Below are positions 16,402 through 25,325 of a DNA stretch of 64,000 nt, one piece after another. Below the pieces are notes generated by a model. The model worked only from the letters and a program-made list of their open reading frames with translations. It made no database searches and was not told the origin of the DNA. The translations under genes were made by a program, and so were the position numbers. The stretch is taken from the NCBI GenBank assembly GCA_947522735.1, contig CANNTZ010000002.1, positions 30,348-94,347 on the forward strand, in the 5' to 3' direction. The first letter of the stretch is position 1, and the number at the start of each line of letters is the position of its first letter. This DNA comes from an uncultured Oscillospiraceae bacterium (GTDB lineage Bacteria > Bacillota > Clostridia > Oscillospirales > Ruminococcaceae).

Positions 16402-18114
16402 GTGTTTTCAGAGCAAAACCCGTGGATACCGCAGCGCGAGCCTATAATCTGCTGCTGGGAATCCGATTCCGTTCGAGGCGCCTATTCAAACCCGTTTGCG
16501 TCGCTCCTGCCTAACGTCTACGAATATTCCGAGAAGCAGATGCTTCAATACGCGCGGATGCTCAGACGCTTCGGCTTCACCGGAGTACAACTGCTGGATA
16601 CCTGCTATTCATGGGCGCGCTCCGGCTCCATCGACGCGTTCCACGACAAGCTCCGCCGCATGATGCGCGCCGCCCGCGAGGCCGGACTCGACGTCACGCT
16701 CTGGATATGGGCGGCGAATTTCGAGGGCTTCGGCTGGAGAGATCCCGACGTCGTTTACAGGCCCGCCGCCGGCTATACCGCCCGGAGCGACCCGAGGGTT
16801 CGCGCATGCTTTGAGAAATACTACAACTGCTACGCCGAGCTGGCTCCCCTGTGCGACCGGCTCATCTGCCACTATTTCGATCCGGGCGAGCTTGACGAAT
16901 TTGAGGACGTGTTCTTCTACATGAAGCTCATCGAGGCCAAATTCCGCGAGAAAAACCCGGATATCCGCATGGGCGTGGACAACTGGGGCGCGCCGGAGGG
17001 CTATCCGCAAGCGCTTGCAGCCTCCGGGATGACCGGATACCTGCTGCTTGAACAGTCCAACCCCGCCGATTGGCCCGAGAACAGCCGCGCGGAATACCGC
17101 AGAGAGGTTGAGAAAAACGGCTTTTGCTCCGGTGTTTGGAGCTGGTACACCGCCGAATACGAGGCCGACCAGCGCGCCGGAATGTACGTCAATGCTCACA
17201 TTTTGAAGGAGCGCTACCTCAAGGTTCTCGAACAGACCGGAGATTGCCTTCCAACCTCCTATTGGGCCGAGATAGAGACGACGCATCTCTACGACCTCTT
17301 CACCGTCTATTGCGCCGCGCAGCTCCTGATCGATCCCTATCGCGACGCCGACGAGCTGCTGAAGGAGATAGCCGGGCTGATATGGACCGGAGAAAATGCC
17401 AAAAAGGTCTGCGAAGCGCTGCGGCTCATCGAGGACGTCCGTTCCGGCTATACATGGGAGGAATACTGGTGGACCTGCGACAAATTCAAGAGCCGCCGCA
17501 CGGGCAGGGCTGAGCTTGTGCGCGCCGAAAAGAGCTGCGCGGATATTGCGGCGCTCGCCGCCGACCGCTCGATAAGCTCCGCCGAGCTGTCGCTGCCGTT
17601 CGAGCCTTGGGTAATCGCCGGGCTTATGCTGCCGCACCTTGAGCAGATCCGTCTGCTCTGCGAATTTGAGCTTGGCATGGAAAGGCTCGAGGGCCTTCTC
17701 GCCGAGGGATGCTCCCAGCACCTGCTCTATCATGAGCTTAAAAAGCTGCTGCGTCCAATCCCCGATTATAACACATGGGTCGGCGAGTTCTATCAGCTTG
17801 AGCGCTACCGCCAGTACGACATGGCGCGCGACTTCTGCCGCCGGGCCGATATCCCGATGCCGAAGGATCCGCGGCGTATCTACGAGCTGCGCCGCGTCGC
17901 CGTCGAGCGCCTGAGCACATTACAGCGCGGCCGCAGCGAGCCGCTGCTTTTCAACGCCTGCGATGCCCTCGCCTCGCCCTATTCCTGCTCGCAGTATGAG
18001 GCGATCGAGCTTCTTCAGATGATGATTGACGAGGGCCTGATAGAATACGCCGGAGACGGGCGCTACCGCCTCGTCCACTGGGACGAGCGGCGCTTCGACT
18101 TCTGTCCGGCATAA
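16402..18114 (+). CDS. Glycosidase-like TIM-barrel protein, family unassigned
   Basis: 570-residue cytoplasmic protein with no signal peptide; GTG start after AAAGGAGG. The first 300 residues look like a TIM-barrel glycosidase: FTGVQLLDTCYSWARSG, LDVTLWIWAANFEGFGWRD, LICHYFDPGELDEFED, VDNWGAPEGYP, YLLLEQSNPADWPEN and VWSWYTAEYEADQ, with acidic residues at strand ends suitable as catalytic groups. The second half is helical (ETTHLYDLFTVYCAAQLL, then repeated leucine-rich helices), a layout reminiscent of the alpha-glucuronidase-type families GH67/GH115 and of DUF4838-type proteins. I cannot place it in a numbered family. It has its own promoter and converges on another glycosidase-like gene. 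Confidence 0.6.
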   Translation: MFSEQNPWIPQREPIICCWESDSVRGAYSNPFASLLPNVYEYSEKQMLQYARMLRRFGFTGVQLLDTCYSWARSGSIDAFHDKLRRMMRAAREAGLDVTLWIWAANFEGFGWRDPDVVYRPAAGYTARSDPRVRACFEKYYNCYAELAPLCDRLICHYFDPGELDEFEDVFFYMKLIEAKFREKNPDIRMGVDNWGAPEGYPQALAASGMTGYLLLEQSNPADWPENSRAEYRREVEKNGFCSGVWSWYTAEYEADQRAGMYVNAHILKERYLKVLEQTGDCLPTSYWAEIETTHLYDLFTVYCAAQLLIDPYRDADELLKEIAGLIWTGENAKKVCEALRLIEDVRSGYTWEEYWWTCDKFKSRRTGRAELVRAEKSCADIAALAADRSISSAELSLPFEPWVIAGLMLPHLEQIRLLCEFELGMERLEGLLAEGCSQHLLYHELKKLLRPIPDYNTWVGEFYQLERYRQYDMARDFCRRADIPMPKDPRRIYELRRVAVERLSTLQRGRSEPLLFNACDALASPYSCSQYEAIELLQMMIDEGLIEYAGDGRYRLVHWDERRFDFCPA

Positions 18115-18142
18115 TCCTCTCGCGATTCCCGTTATTTATAAT

Positions 18143-18191
18143 ATAACGGCAGGCCCCGGAGCTATCAATATGCTCCGAAGCCTGCCGTTAT
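18143..18191. terminator. Long hairpin between convergent genes (bidirectional terminator candidate)
   Basis: Outer arms ATAACGGCAGGC (18143-18154) and GCCTGCCGTTAT (18180-18191) enclose a second pair, CGGAGC / GCTCCG. No clear T run follows on either side, so it may act as a transcript-end stabiliser as much as a terminator. Confidence 0.6.
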
Positions 18192-18205
18192 CATGCGTCT
18201 GCGCG

Positions 18206-20812
18206 TCAGAAGCGCAGCTCCACTTCAAATTCGTTTATCTTGCCGCTGCATTCCAGCTCGACACACTCTCTTTCGGCGCAGTAGACGCCGCCGGTCACGC
18301 TCGATGCGTGAACGCGCTCGTCCGGATGCGGCAGCCGTAGCAGTATCCGACGCGGCGTTTCGCCGTCGGCGCGCTCAAGGCGCACCTTCGCCGTAATCCT
18401 GCCCTCCGAGAGCTTGGAGCACACGCGGAAGCTAAGCCTGCCGAACAGCGACTTAACGCCCTCAGCGGAGAGCTCCCTGCCGTCCTCCAGCCATGCACGC
18501 GGCACCCCTGCCAGCAGCCGCAGCTCGTCTCCGGCCTCCAGCCACAGCATCCACCGGCAACGCATCAGGAACCAGCCCTCCTCGTGCAGCTTGTGCGGGC
18601 TCGCGTGCCAGTAATGCTCCCAGAAGGAGTAGGTTCCGCGGTCGGCAAGCCCGGCAAAATTGTTGTAAAACTCGCTCAGGAACGCCTTGACGTTGCCGCG
18701 CATCAGGTTAAGATAGGGGTGCGGGCTGTAATAGGGCTGGGAGAATACGACGTTGCGCGCGCAGATATATTCTGCGAGGTAGTTTTCCAGCATTTCTGCG
18801 GTCTCGCCGGCGCAGTCAAGCAATCCGTGCAGACAGAGATACTGCACTCCGATGATATCGCGGATGATGGACGCGCCGTGCGAATACCACGTTCCGCCCT
18901 CGGCATATAGAGACAGCGCGCCCGGATTTTCCGTCCACGCAGGGAACGACGGGATCCATCTGCCGTTGCCCAGCGGGATAAGCGGCGCATTTATCAGGTT
19001 TTCACGCAACGCGTCGAGAATATCGCGCCTGTATTCTTCAGAAAGTCTGCCGTATTTTTCGGCATATTCGGGCGCAGCATTCGCCAGCAGTCTCGATGCG
19101 GCCACAAAGCCCGCGTAAGCGCCGGAGTTGAGCGCAAAGGAGTGGAACATATCGTCCGGATCGGCGACCTTGCCGGAGATCATGCCGTAGCCGTTTCCGC
19201 GCAGGGCTTCGTCAAGATTCTGCTCCCGCCAGCGCAGGTTGTATTCGCAGGCGGCGATGACGTTCCTCGCGACACGCTTCGCCCAGTCCTCGTCGCGCGT
19301 ATAAAGATAGTGCTCTCCCATCGTCCACAGCGCGTAGCCGGTCTCAAGCATATAGCCGCCGAAGTTCTGGATGAAGCCGTCGTCGTGCTGCTTTTCGATA
19401 AAATATTGCAGCGCGCGCTCGGCAAGCCTGTGATTAGCAAGCGAATCGAGGAACTGTATCGCAGGCGAGCTCTCCGAGCCTATGGCCGTGTAGACGCCGA
19501 TTGCCGGGAGCACCGCGCCGTCCGGCTCCCTGCCGAAATAGACCATCTCGGTGTGCAGCAAGCCGGCGTGTATCATCTCGTCGATGCGCTTCTCCGGAAC
19601 GTGGAGCTCCGCGTTCTTTGCAAGCCGCGAATACCAGAAGCGGCGGCACTCCTCAAGTCGTGCGGAATAGTCGTTCTCCGCGAGCGCCAGTGCGCGCTCG
19701 TGCGGCAACGGCGAGTGCGGGAGCATGAACACATACTCAATCTCGCGGCCCGGCTGCAAGAGCACGTTCATCTCGCTGTGCGGGACCGGCCTGCCGTCCA
19801 GCCGCGCAACGAGGTACACCCGCCCGGACGGCAGCACGCCTAAGCCGCTCTCGCCGTCGTAGCGCGGGACGTGCTTGAGCCCGCGCATGTATTCGCGCCC
19901 CGGCAGCGGATCCGGAAGCTTGACATACGCATAGCGCGGCGCCTGCGCTGTATTCAGCGCTCTCACGCGGATGTACATCACAAGCTCCTCGCGGGAAGTG
20001 CGCTCCTTTTCCTCTTTTTCAAGCTCGTCCGCCCTCTCCTGTTGCTCCGGCGTCAGCATGTGTCCGGCGCCGTGCAGGTCTGCGACAAGCATGTCAGTCC
20101 CTGCGACATGCGCTTCATCCAGCGGCGAGAACTCGTTTGTGACAAAATACTGCGTTTCATACACGATATCATTATCGGTATTGACGGAGTTGAGTATCGG
20201 CAGTATACCGTCCTCAAGGCGGCGGGTGACGTTGCTCTCGCATCCGATGCCACGTCCGGCCATGAAGCAATATTTGATATGATCCGCCTCAATCTCCTCG
20301 TCGCGCATCAGCTCGCCAAAGCGCCTCGGCGTGACGCAGTCCCACATTTCGGCACAGTAATCGCGGATGCCGACCTCAAACAGGCGGATATCGCGCGAAA
20401 CGCCGAGCCACGCCGGAGATTTAAGCTCGCGCTCGCCGTCAAGACAGCTTTCGAAGCTCGTCTCCGGCGCCTCCGCTATCCTCTCGAGATTGCTTTTGCC
20501 GCCGTTGGCCGCGATATCCCCGGCGAGCTCATCATAATCACGCGCATCGTCCGCCTCCGTGACGGCGACGCCGTATTCCGGCACGAAAATCGGATACTCC
20601 CTGAATACGTCGCGCAGGAAAAAGCTGAAACCGGCGTCGGACGTGCGCACCGTTACCCGTGTGGCGAACGGCCCCGGCTCCGTCGCGGCATTTTCGAGTG
20701 TTACGATCCACCTCGCGCCGCCCCCACTTACGCCGGATATCTTTCCGTGCGCCGCCGATACGTTGACATCCCGCCGTGCGGATTTGAAAACCAGCGCTAT
20801 CTTATTTCCCAT
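18206..20812 (-). CDS. Large (alpha/alpha)6-barrel glycosidase-like protein
   Basis: 868 residues from ATG 20812, chosen because GAGGA lies five bases upstream; the earlier in-frame GTG has no spacer. There is no signal peptide. Residues 1 to about 380 form a beta-rich N-terminal region; from about 400 on the pattern is a six-hairpin glycosidase: PAIGVYTAIGSESSPAIQF, ERALQYFIEKQHDDGFIQNF, YALWTMGEHYLYTRDEDW, GKVADPDDMFHSFALNSGAY and WEHYWHASPHKLHEEGW. A beta-sandwich ends the protein. Enzymes of this shape (GH63, GH78, GH94-like) act on alpha-glycosides or rhamnosides; I cannot assign the family. It probably works on imported oligosaccharides, possibly with the convergent neighbour. Confidence 0.7.
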   Translation of the reverse strand: MGNKIALVFKSARRDVNVSAAHGKISGVSGGGARWIVTLENAATEPGPFATRVTVRTSDAGFSFFLRDVFREYPIFVPEYGVAVTEADDARDYDELAGDIAANGGKSNLERIAEAPETSFESCLDGERELKSPAWLGVSRDIRLFEVGIRDYCAEMWDCVTPRRFGELMRDEEIEADHIKYCFMAGRGIGCESNVTRRLEDGILPILNSVNTDNDIVYETQYFVTNEFSPLDEAHVAGTDMLVADLHGAGHMLTPEQQERADELEKEEKERTSREELVMYIRVRALNTAQAPRYAYVKLPDPLPGREYMRGLKHVPRYDGESGLGVLPSGRVYLVARLDGRPVPHSEMNVLLQPGREIEYVFMLPHSPLPHERALALAENDYSARLEECRRFWYSRLAKNAELHVPEKRIDEMIHAGLLHTEMVYFGREPDGAVLPAIGVYTAIGSESSPAIQFLDSLANHRLAERALQYFIEKQHDDGFIQNFGGYMLETGYALWTMGEHYLYTRDEDWAKRVARNVIAACEYNLRWREQNLDEALRGNGYGMISGKVADPDDMFHSFALNSGAYAGFVAASRLLANAAPEYAEKYGRLSEEYRRDILDALRENLINAPLIPLGNGRWIPSFPAWTENPGALSLYAEGGTWYSHGASIIRDIIGVQYLCLHGLLDCAGETAEMLENYLAEYICARNVVFSQPYYSPHPYLNLMRGNVKAFLSEFYNNFAGLADRGTYSFWEHYWHASPHKLHEEGWFLMRCRWMLWLEAGDELRLLAGVPRAWLEDGRELSAEGVKSLFGRLSFRVCSKLSEGRITAKVRLERADGETPRRILLRLPHPDERVHASSVTGGVYCAERECVELECSGKINEFEVELRF

Positions 20813-20844
20813 GGCTGTCCTCACCTTTCGTAGATTTTGAGTTT

Positions 20845-20872
20845 ATTATAACGTTTTATCTGAGGAAGTCAA
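20845..20872 (-). promoter_or_regulatory. Sigma-A type promoter for the 868-residue glycosidase gene
   Basis: TTGACT and TATAAT on the minus strand with a 16-base spacer, 33 bases before the ATG. Confidence 0.65.
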
Positions 20873-20926
20873 TACTAAAAATCCGTTTTTTCTCCAAAAC
20901 AAAAAATTAATATAGCTACGGCGCTC

Positions 20927-20955
20927 TTTACAAATTCTCTGTAACATGTTAGAAT
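20927..20955 (+). promoter_or_regulatory. Sigma-A type promoter for D-lyxose isomerase
   Basis: TTTACA and TAGAAT separated by 17 bases, 38 bases before the ATG at 20993. Confidence 0.6.
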
Positions 20956-20992
20956 AATTGTAAAATAATATATTGAAAGGTATATATTACAT

Positions 20993-21667
20993 ATGAAGCG
21001 TTCGACTATAAATGAGCTGCTGAGCGACGCAGTGGAGTTTTTTATAAAGATGAACTGTCGTCTGCCGCCCTTTGCGTTCTGGACGGTGCGGGAGTGGTAC
21101 AGTCACTTTGAGGAATATTCCGGCGTCCGGGACGCCATGCTCGGCTGGGACATCACCGACTTTGGCAGCGGTCGCTTCAGCCGGACAGGTCTGACGCTGT
21201 TCACGCTGCGCGGCGGCGTCTCCGGAGATCCTCGCTATCCGAGACCGTATATCGAAAAGCTGATGATAGTTGACGAAAACCAGCATATCCCGCTGCATTT
21301 TCACTCCGGCGCGATGGAGGATATTGTCAACCGCGGCGGCGGAAACCTGCTGGTCACGTTCTACAACAGCCTCCCAAGCGGCGAGCTGGACACATCCGAC
21401 CTGACGCTTTTTACGGACGGACGCAGCGTTAGCTCATCCGCCGGAGCCACCCTCCGCCTGACTCCCGGCGAGAGCGTGACAATCCTGCCCGGCGTCTATC
21501 ACTCCTATTTCGGCGAGCCCGGCTGCGGACGGGTGCTTGCAGGCAAGATAGCGGCGGTTAGCGACGAACCTGCCAGTCGTTTCTATGAGCCCGCCAGCCG
21601 CTTTCCGTTCATCGACGAGGACGAGCTTCCGCTTTATCTGCTCATATCCGATTATGCCACCATGTAA
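20993..21667 (+). CDS. D-lyxose isomerase family protein
   Basis: Cupin-fold aldose-ketose isomerase (PF07385), expected to convert D-lyxose to D-xylulose or D-mannose to D-fructose. 224 residues. LPPFAFWTVREW, GWDITDFGSGRF, GLTLFTLRGG and LHFHSGAMEDIVNRGGG are family signatures; His102, His104, Glu109 and a late His170 in PGVYHSYF are the expected metal ligands. It has its own promoter and is divergent from the glycosidase gene. An alternative sugar of similar configuration is possible. Confidence 0.85.
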   Translation: MKRSTINELLSDAVEFFIKMNCRLPPFAFWTVREWYSHFEEYSGVRDAMLGWDITDFGSGRFSRTGLTLFTLRGGVSGDPRYPRPYIEKLMIVDENQHIPLHFHSGAMEDIVNRGGGNLLVTFYNSLPSGELDTSDLTLFTDGRSVSSSAGATLRLTPGESVTILPGVYHSYFGEPGCGRVLAGKIAAVSDEPASRFYEPASRFPFIDEDELPLYLLISDYATM

Positions 21668-21673
21668 AAAATG

Positions 21674-21710
21674 TCCGGGGAACGCTTTCCTTCGAGCCCC
21701 GGATATTTCA
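21674..21710 (+). terminator. Weak terminator candidate after D-lyxose isomerase
   Basis: TCCGGGG / CCCCGGA stem (arms 21674-21680 and 21697-21703) followed by TATTTCAGCTTTTC. The T run is imperfect. Confidence 0.45.
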
Positions 21711-21817
21711 GCTTTTCTAAAACGTTTTATTTTTTGCTCCGGCCGCTTCAGCCTGAACACGGCTCAGCCAACCATGCAAGTGCATCCTCGTGGATATTTT
21801 CCAGCGCCTCGCGCTCG

Positions 21818-22654
21818 TCAATTCGGGGCATAAAACTCAAACACGAGAATGTTGAAATCGTTGCGCAGCCTCGCACTGTCCAGCTCCTCTCGCACCGTCC
21901 ATGCGACCGACAGCGGCTTGAACAGCCCGAGACACAGCCGGACGCCGAGAGCGTCGCACTCGCCGATGCTACAGGCGATGATGTGCGGCCTTGTCCTGAG
22001 GTTTGAAAGCAGATTGCGGCGCGAAAAACGCTGAGCATTCGAGAGCCTTTTGCTCTTTTCACGATAGCCGTCCGTCACCTGTCCACGCAGCACGTCCGGC
22101 GCGTTGCGCCTGAACCATACAAGCACTTCCGGATCCGCCGACAGCACCGCGTAGCCGCCCTTATAATCGCGCAGCCTCTCCCAAAGCCTCTCGCACAGGC
22201 TTTCCGTCTGCCCCGCGCCAACGGTCTTGACGTCTATCAAGAGCGGCACGCGCCCGGCAACCTCCTCCAGCACCTGACCGAGCAGCGGAATATGTTCATC
22301 CGTTCCGAACAGCCGATACTGCGACAGCTCCTCATAATCGAGCTTGCGAACCCTCGTTTTCTCCGCTCCGCAGGCCCGTTTCAGCCCCTCGTCATGGAAC
22401 ACGGCAAGCCGTCCGTCCTTTGTCATGCGCACGTCCAGCTCGATGCCGTAGCCCCGGCGCGCCGCGAGCCGAAACGCCGGCATGGAATTTTCCGGCGTTG
22501 ACTGATCCTGCTTATACAATCCCCTGTGCGCGTAAAAATGCCCGCAGAGGCGCTTTTTCTGCTCCTCAGTCAGCTTTTTGGGCTTGACAATCAGCGCGAA
22601 TGCGACGATAATAATAATGATCACCGCCAAAAGCGCCATAATTATGTACTCCAT
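21818..22654 (-). CDS. Membrane-anchored glycerophosphodiester phosphodiesterase
   Basis: 278 residues with an N-terminal transmembrane helix (about residues 3-24, isoleucine-rich) and a GDPD TIM barrel. YAHRGLYKQDQSTPENS carries the catalytic histidine and the PENS metal motif; IELDVRMTKDG and VFHDEGLKRACG supply Glu, Asp and the second histidine. It hydrolyses glycerophosphodiesters to glycerol-3-phosphate and an alcohol, here on the side of the membrane facing the catalytic domain. The ATG follows a GAGG/GGAGG stretch. The gene is alone on the minus strand. Confidence 0.88.
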   Translation of the reverse strand: MEYIIMALLAVIIIIIVAFALIVKPKKLTEEQKKRLCGHFYAHRGLYKQDQSTPENSMPAFRLAARRGYGIELDVRMTKDGRLAVFHDEGLKRACGAEKTRVRKLDYEELSQYRLFGTDEHIPLLGQVLEEVAGRVPLLIDVKTVGAGQTESLCERLWERLRDYKGGYAVLSADPEVLVWFRRNAPDVLRGQVTDGYREKSKRLSNAQRFSRRNLLSNLRTRPHIIACSIGECDALGVRLCLGLFKPLSVAWTVREELDSARLRNDFNILVFEFYAPN

Positions 22655-22744
22655 CCTCCGTTACCTCTTTTCCCGTTGTTAGATTATATTTTAGCACAAA
22701 CGCGACACGGTTTACAGTGCTTTTTATAAATATTTTTTGATTGG

Positions 22745-23626
22745 ATGCTGGTTTTGATGATTTCAGATGTTACCGCCGGAAAACTATACGTCGTTGCAAC
22801 TCCGATAGGCTGTCCGGACGACCTCACGCCGCGCGCCGCAGCAATACTCAAGAGCGCGCCGGTCATCGCCGCCGAGGACACCCGCACCTCTTGGCCGCTG
22901 CTGTCGCGGCTCGGCGTCGAGACAAAGCTCGTCTCCTACCACAAATTCAACGAACGCTCCCGCGTGGACGAGCTGATTGACGAGCTTGCCTCCGGTCGCG
23001 ACGTTGCGCTCATCTCCGACGCCGGAACGCCCTGCGTCTCCGACCCCGGCTGTATCCTCGTCGAGGCCGCAGCAGCAGCCGGTTACGACGTCGTGGCGGT
23101 GTGTGGAGCGTGCGCCGCAGTGTCGGCGGCTTCGGTCTCCGGCTTCGACCTCAGCTCTTTTGCCTTTTACGGTTTCGTCCCGCGCGAGAGCGGCGAGATA
23201 AAAAAGCTGTGGGAGCGCATACTCTCGGACAGCGTCAGAGCCGCCGTGTTCTACGAATCGCCTATGCGCATACTTTCAACCGTTTCCTCGCTGTGCGAGG
23301 CGGCGCCGGCAGCAAGACTGTGCGTCTGCAACGACCTTACCAAGCTGCACGAGCGCATTTACCGCGGCTCGCCCGCCGGAGTTCTTGCGGAGCTCGAGGC
23401 TAATCCGAACTGCCGGAAGGGTGAATACACCATCGTCATGCAGCCGCCGGAGCCGGAGAAAAAAAGCGTCGACGCACTGCTTCCGGAGGCGCTGCTGCTC
23501 GACTGCATCCTGCGCGAGGGCTGCTCGATAAAGGACGCCGTCGCCTCCGTGACAAAGCAGGGGCTCTATTCCAAAAAGGAGCTGTACTCCGCCGGCTTGC
23601 GGCTGCGCGACATGCTGGCGGAATGA
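22745..23626 (+). CDS. rsmI: 16S rRNA (cytidine(1402)-2-prime-O)-methyltransferase
   Basis: S-adenosylmethionine-dependent methylation of C1402 in the ribosomal P site. 293 residues. LYVVATPIGCPDDLTPRA is the N-terminal signature (asparagine is more usual than cysteine after the glycine), AAEDTRTSWPLLSRLG, ALISDAGTPCVSDPG and FVPRESGE follow, and the C-terminal winged-helix-like domain is present. The start is uncertain: ATG 22745 and ATG 22757 are in frame and neither has a clear ribosome binding site. Confidence 0.9.
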   Translation: MLVLMISDVTAGKLYVVATPIGCPDDLTPRAAAILKSAPVIAAEDTRTSWPLLSRLGVETKLVSYHKFNERSRVDELIDELASGRDVALISDAGTPCVSDPGCILVEAAAAAGYDVVAVCGACAAVSAASVSGFDLSSFAFYGFVPRESGEIKKLWERILSDSVRAAVFYESPMRILSTVSSLCEAAPAARLCVCNDLTKLHERIYRGSPAGVLAELEANPNCRKGEYTIVMQPPEPEKKSVDALLPEALLLDCILREGCSIKDAVASVTKQGLYSKKELYSAGLRLRDMLAE

Positions 23627-23948
23627 GCTGCGAAAGCCCCATCCCGGAGCACGGGATACCGTTCCGCCGCAAAACGCTTTTCCCGCGTCCCGCTAACACA
23701 GCCACTGCGAATGACAGGGCACCCCTGCGCTGCCGTAGCTTGTCGCTGTCATTTTGACGCCGCGAAATTCCTATTCCGTCCATTTTCTCCGCGACAGCGA
23801 GAACGCGCAGCCTGCGCCGATGGACGGCGGCTTCGCGGAGACGAAAAACGTCCGTTATACACTCCGTCGGCCTTGACGGCCACTGCGGGCTGACGCTTTT
23901 CCCCTTTATGAGCGTCTCCCGGCGCGTTCGGAACCATTTTTTACAAAT
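23627..23948. other. GC-rich non-coding stretch without recognisable content
   Basis: About 320 bases between rsmI and the bidirectional terminator. Several short frames cross it on both strands but none has a ribosome binding site or a recognisable product. No repeat or RNA motif was recognised by eye. Confidence 0.5.
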
Positions 23949-23989
23949 AAAAAAGGGCGCGGTTCATCAGCTTGATCCGCGTCCTTTTT
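23949..23989. terminator. Bidirectional terminator between rsmI and the hexuronate operon
   Basis: A-run, stem GGGCGCGG / CCGCGTCC, then T-run; symmetric, so it can serve both converging transcripts. Confidence 0.85.
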
Positions 23990-24032
23990 CCGTATCTATT
24001 TTATCCCGTGCGCAGAGCTGCGGGAGCTTTGG

Positions 24033-25286
24033 TCACACGTTTTCGCCCAGCAGCTCCCATATATCGACGATCCGGCCCTCCTTGATCGAGACGTTGGCGG
24101 CAGCGCCGACCATAATTGACTCGGCTCCCGCCTTCGTTCCCGCCGCGTGACCGAGAGGATCGGGGACGTCCTTGAGAAACAGCATCCTGCGCAGACGTTC
24201 GTCGCCGCCGCCGTGACCGCCTCTCGACTTGGTGACATGATACTCGGCGACGTTGTTCTCAAGGTCAAATATGCGTATAACGTCGCAGCTCGGGTCAAAA
24301 TCCGGCCCGGTCTCCGGCATGTATGCCTCGAGGCGGCCCTTAGAGCCGTTTATTGAGATTCGCCAGCCCTCGTAGGGACATGTGGAGTTGAGCGAGTAGC
24401 TCATCATCGCACCGCCGTCGTAGCTGACGTTGACCGCCATAGTGTCGTAGATATCGATATCGTCCGCATAGACGCAGCCGTCCTTGACATAGCCGTCGTA
24501 TTTTTCGTTTTCGGCGTAAAAATCCCGTTCAAAGTCGGTCAGCCTGTAGCGGAAAGCACATTTTTCGGCAAATTCGCACTCGCGGCAGTTTTTTCCCCTC
24601 ATGCCGTTCGCGTATTTAGCGCTTCCGGAGGAGCCGTACAGGTTGAGCCTGCCGAACGCCGATACCTTCACCGGCTTTTGTCCGATCCACCAGTTGACAA
24701 GATCAAAATGGTGTGTGGATTTGTGGACGAGCAGGCCGCCGCTCTTTGCCATGCGGGCGTTCCAGCGGCGATAATAGCTGGTTCCGTGCGCATTGACGTC
24801 CATGTTGCGGTCGAGCAGCCATTCGAAGTGGACGCTGAATACGTCGCCGATGGCGCCGTCTGCGATGAGCCGTTTTATTTTGGTGGAAAACGGCGCGTAA
24901 CGGTAGTTGAAGGTGACGGTGACCTTGCGTCCGGTGCGCTTTTCGGCGTCGATTATCGCTTTGCAGCGCTCCGCGTCGATAGTCATCGGCTTCTCCGTAA
25001 TGACGTCGCAGCCATGCTCAAGCGAACGGACGATATAATCGCTGTGATACGCGTCTACCGTCGTCACAAGCACCACGTCCGGCTTCGCCCCGGCTATCAT
25101 CTCGTCAAAGTCATGGTAGACCGGGATGCCGCACTCGCGCCCGACATATTCGGAGCGCCCGGGATTGACGTCATAGACGCCAACAAGCTCCGCCACATCG
25201 GCAAACTCCTCTCTCATCGGCCGCGCGTACATGCTAAGCATTCTGCCACTTGCTCCGGCAAACGCGTATCGCTTCAATCTGCTCAT
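24033..25286 (-). CDS. Gfo/Idh/MocA-family oxidoreductase with a cysteine cluster
   Basis: 417-residue NAD(P)-dependent sugar oxidoreductase. N-terminal Rossmann segment FAGASGRMLSMY, the family lysine motif VITEKP (residues 95-100), and KSTHHFDLVNWW with the catalytic-type histidines near 193. An insertion GKNCRECEFAEKCAF places cysteines at 234, 237 and 243, a possible metal site. ATG 25286 is preceded by AGGCGG at seven bases. It is last in the uxaB-uxaA operon, so it may oxidise or epimerise a uronate or a uronate-derived sugar; this is inference. Confidence 0.82.
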   Translation of the reverse strand: MSRLKRYAFAGASGRMLSMYARPMREEFADVAELVGVYDVNPGRSEYVGRECGIPVYHDFDEMIAGAKPDVVLVTTVDAYHSDYIVRSLEHGCDVITEKPMTIDAERCKAIIDAEKRTGRKVTVTFNYRYAPFSTKIKRLIADGAIGDVFSVHFEWLLDRNMDVNAHGTSYYRRWNARMAKSGGLLVHKSTHHFDLVNWWIGQKPVKVSAFGRLNLYGSSGSAKYANGMRGKNCRECEFAEKCAFRYRLTDFERDFYAENEKYDGYVKDGCVYADDIDIYDTMAVNVSYDGGAMMSYSLNSTCPYEGWRISINGSKGRLEAYMPETGPDFDPSCDVIRIFDLENNVAEYHVTKSRGGHGGGDERLRRMLFLKDVPDPLGHAAGTKAGAESIMVGAAANVSIKEGRIVDIWELLGENV

Positions 25287-25325
25287 ATAAATACCGCCTT
25301 TCATCCAATTGCTATTGTATATATT

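Noticed and set aside
23436..23937. Two minus-strand frames (115 and 62 codons) between rsmI and the hexuronate operon
   Set aside because: Arginine- and serine-rich shadow-like translation, overlapping rsmI, no ribosome binding sites.
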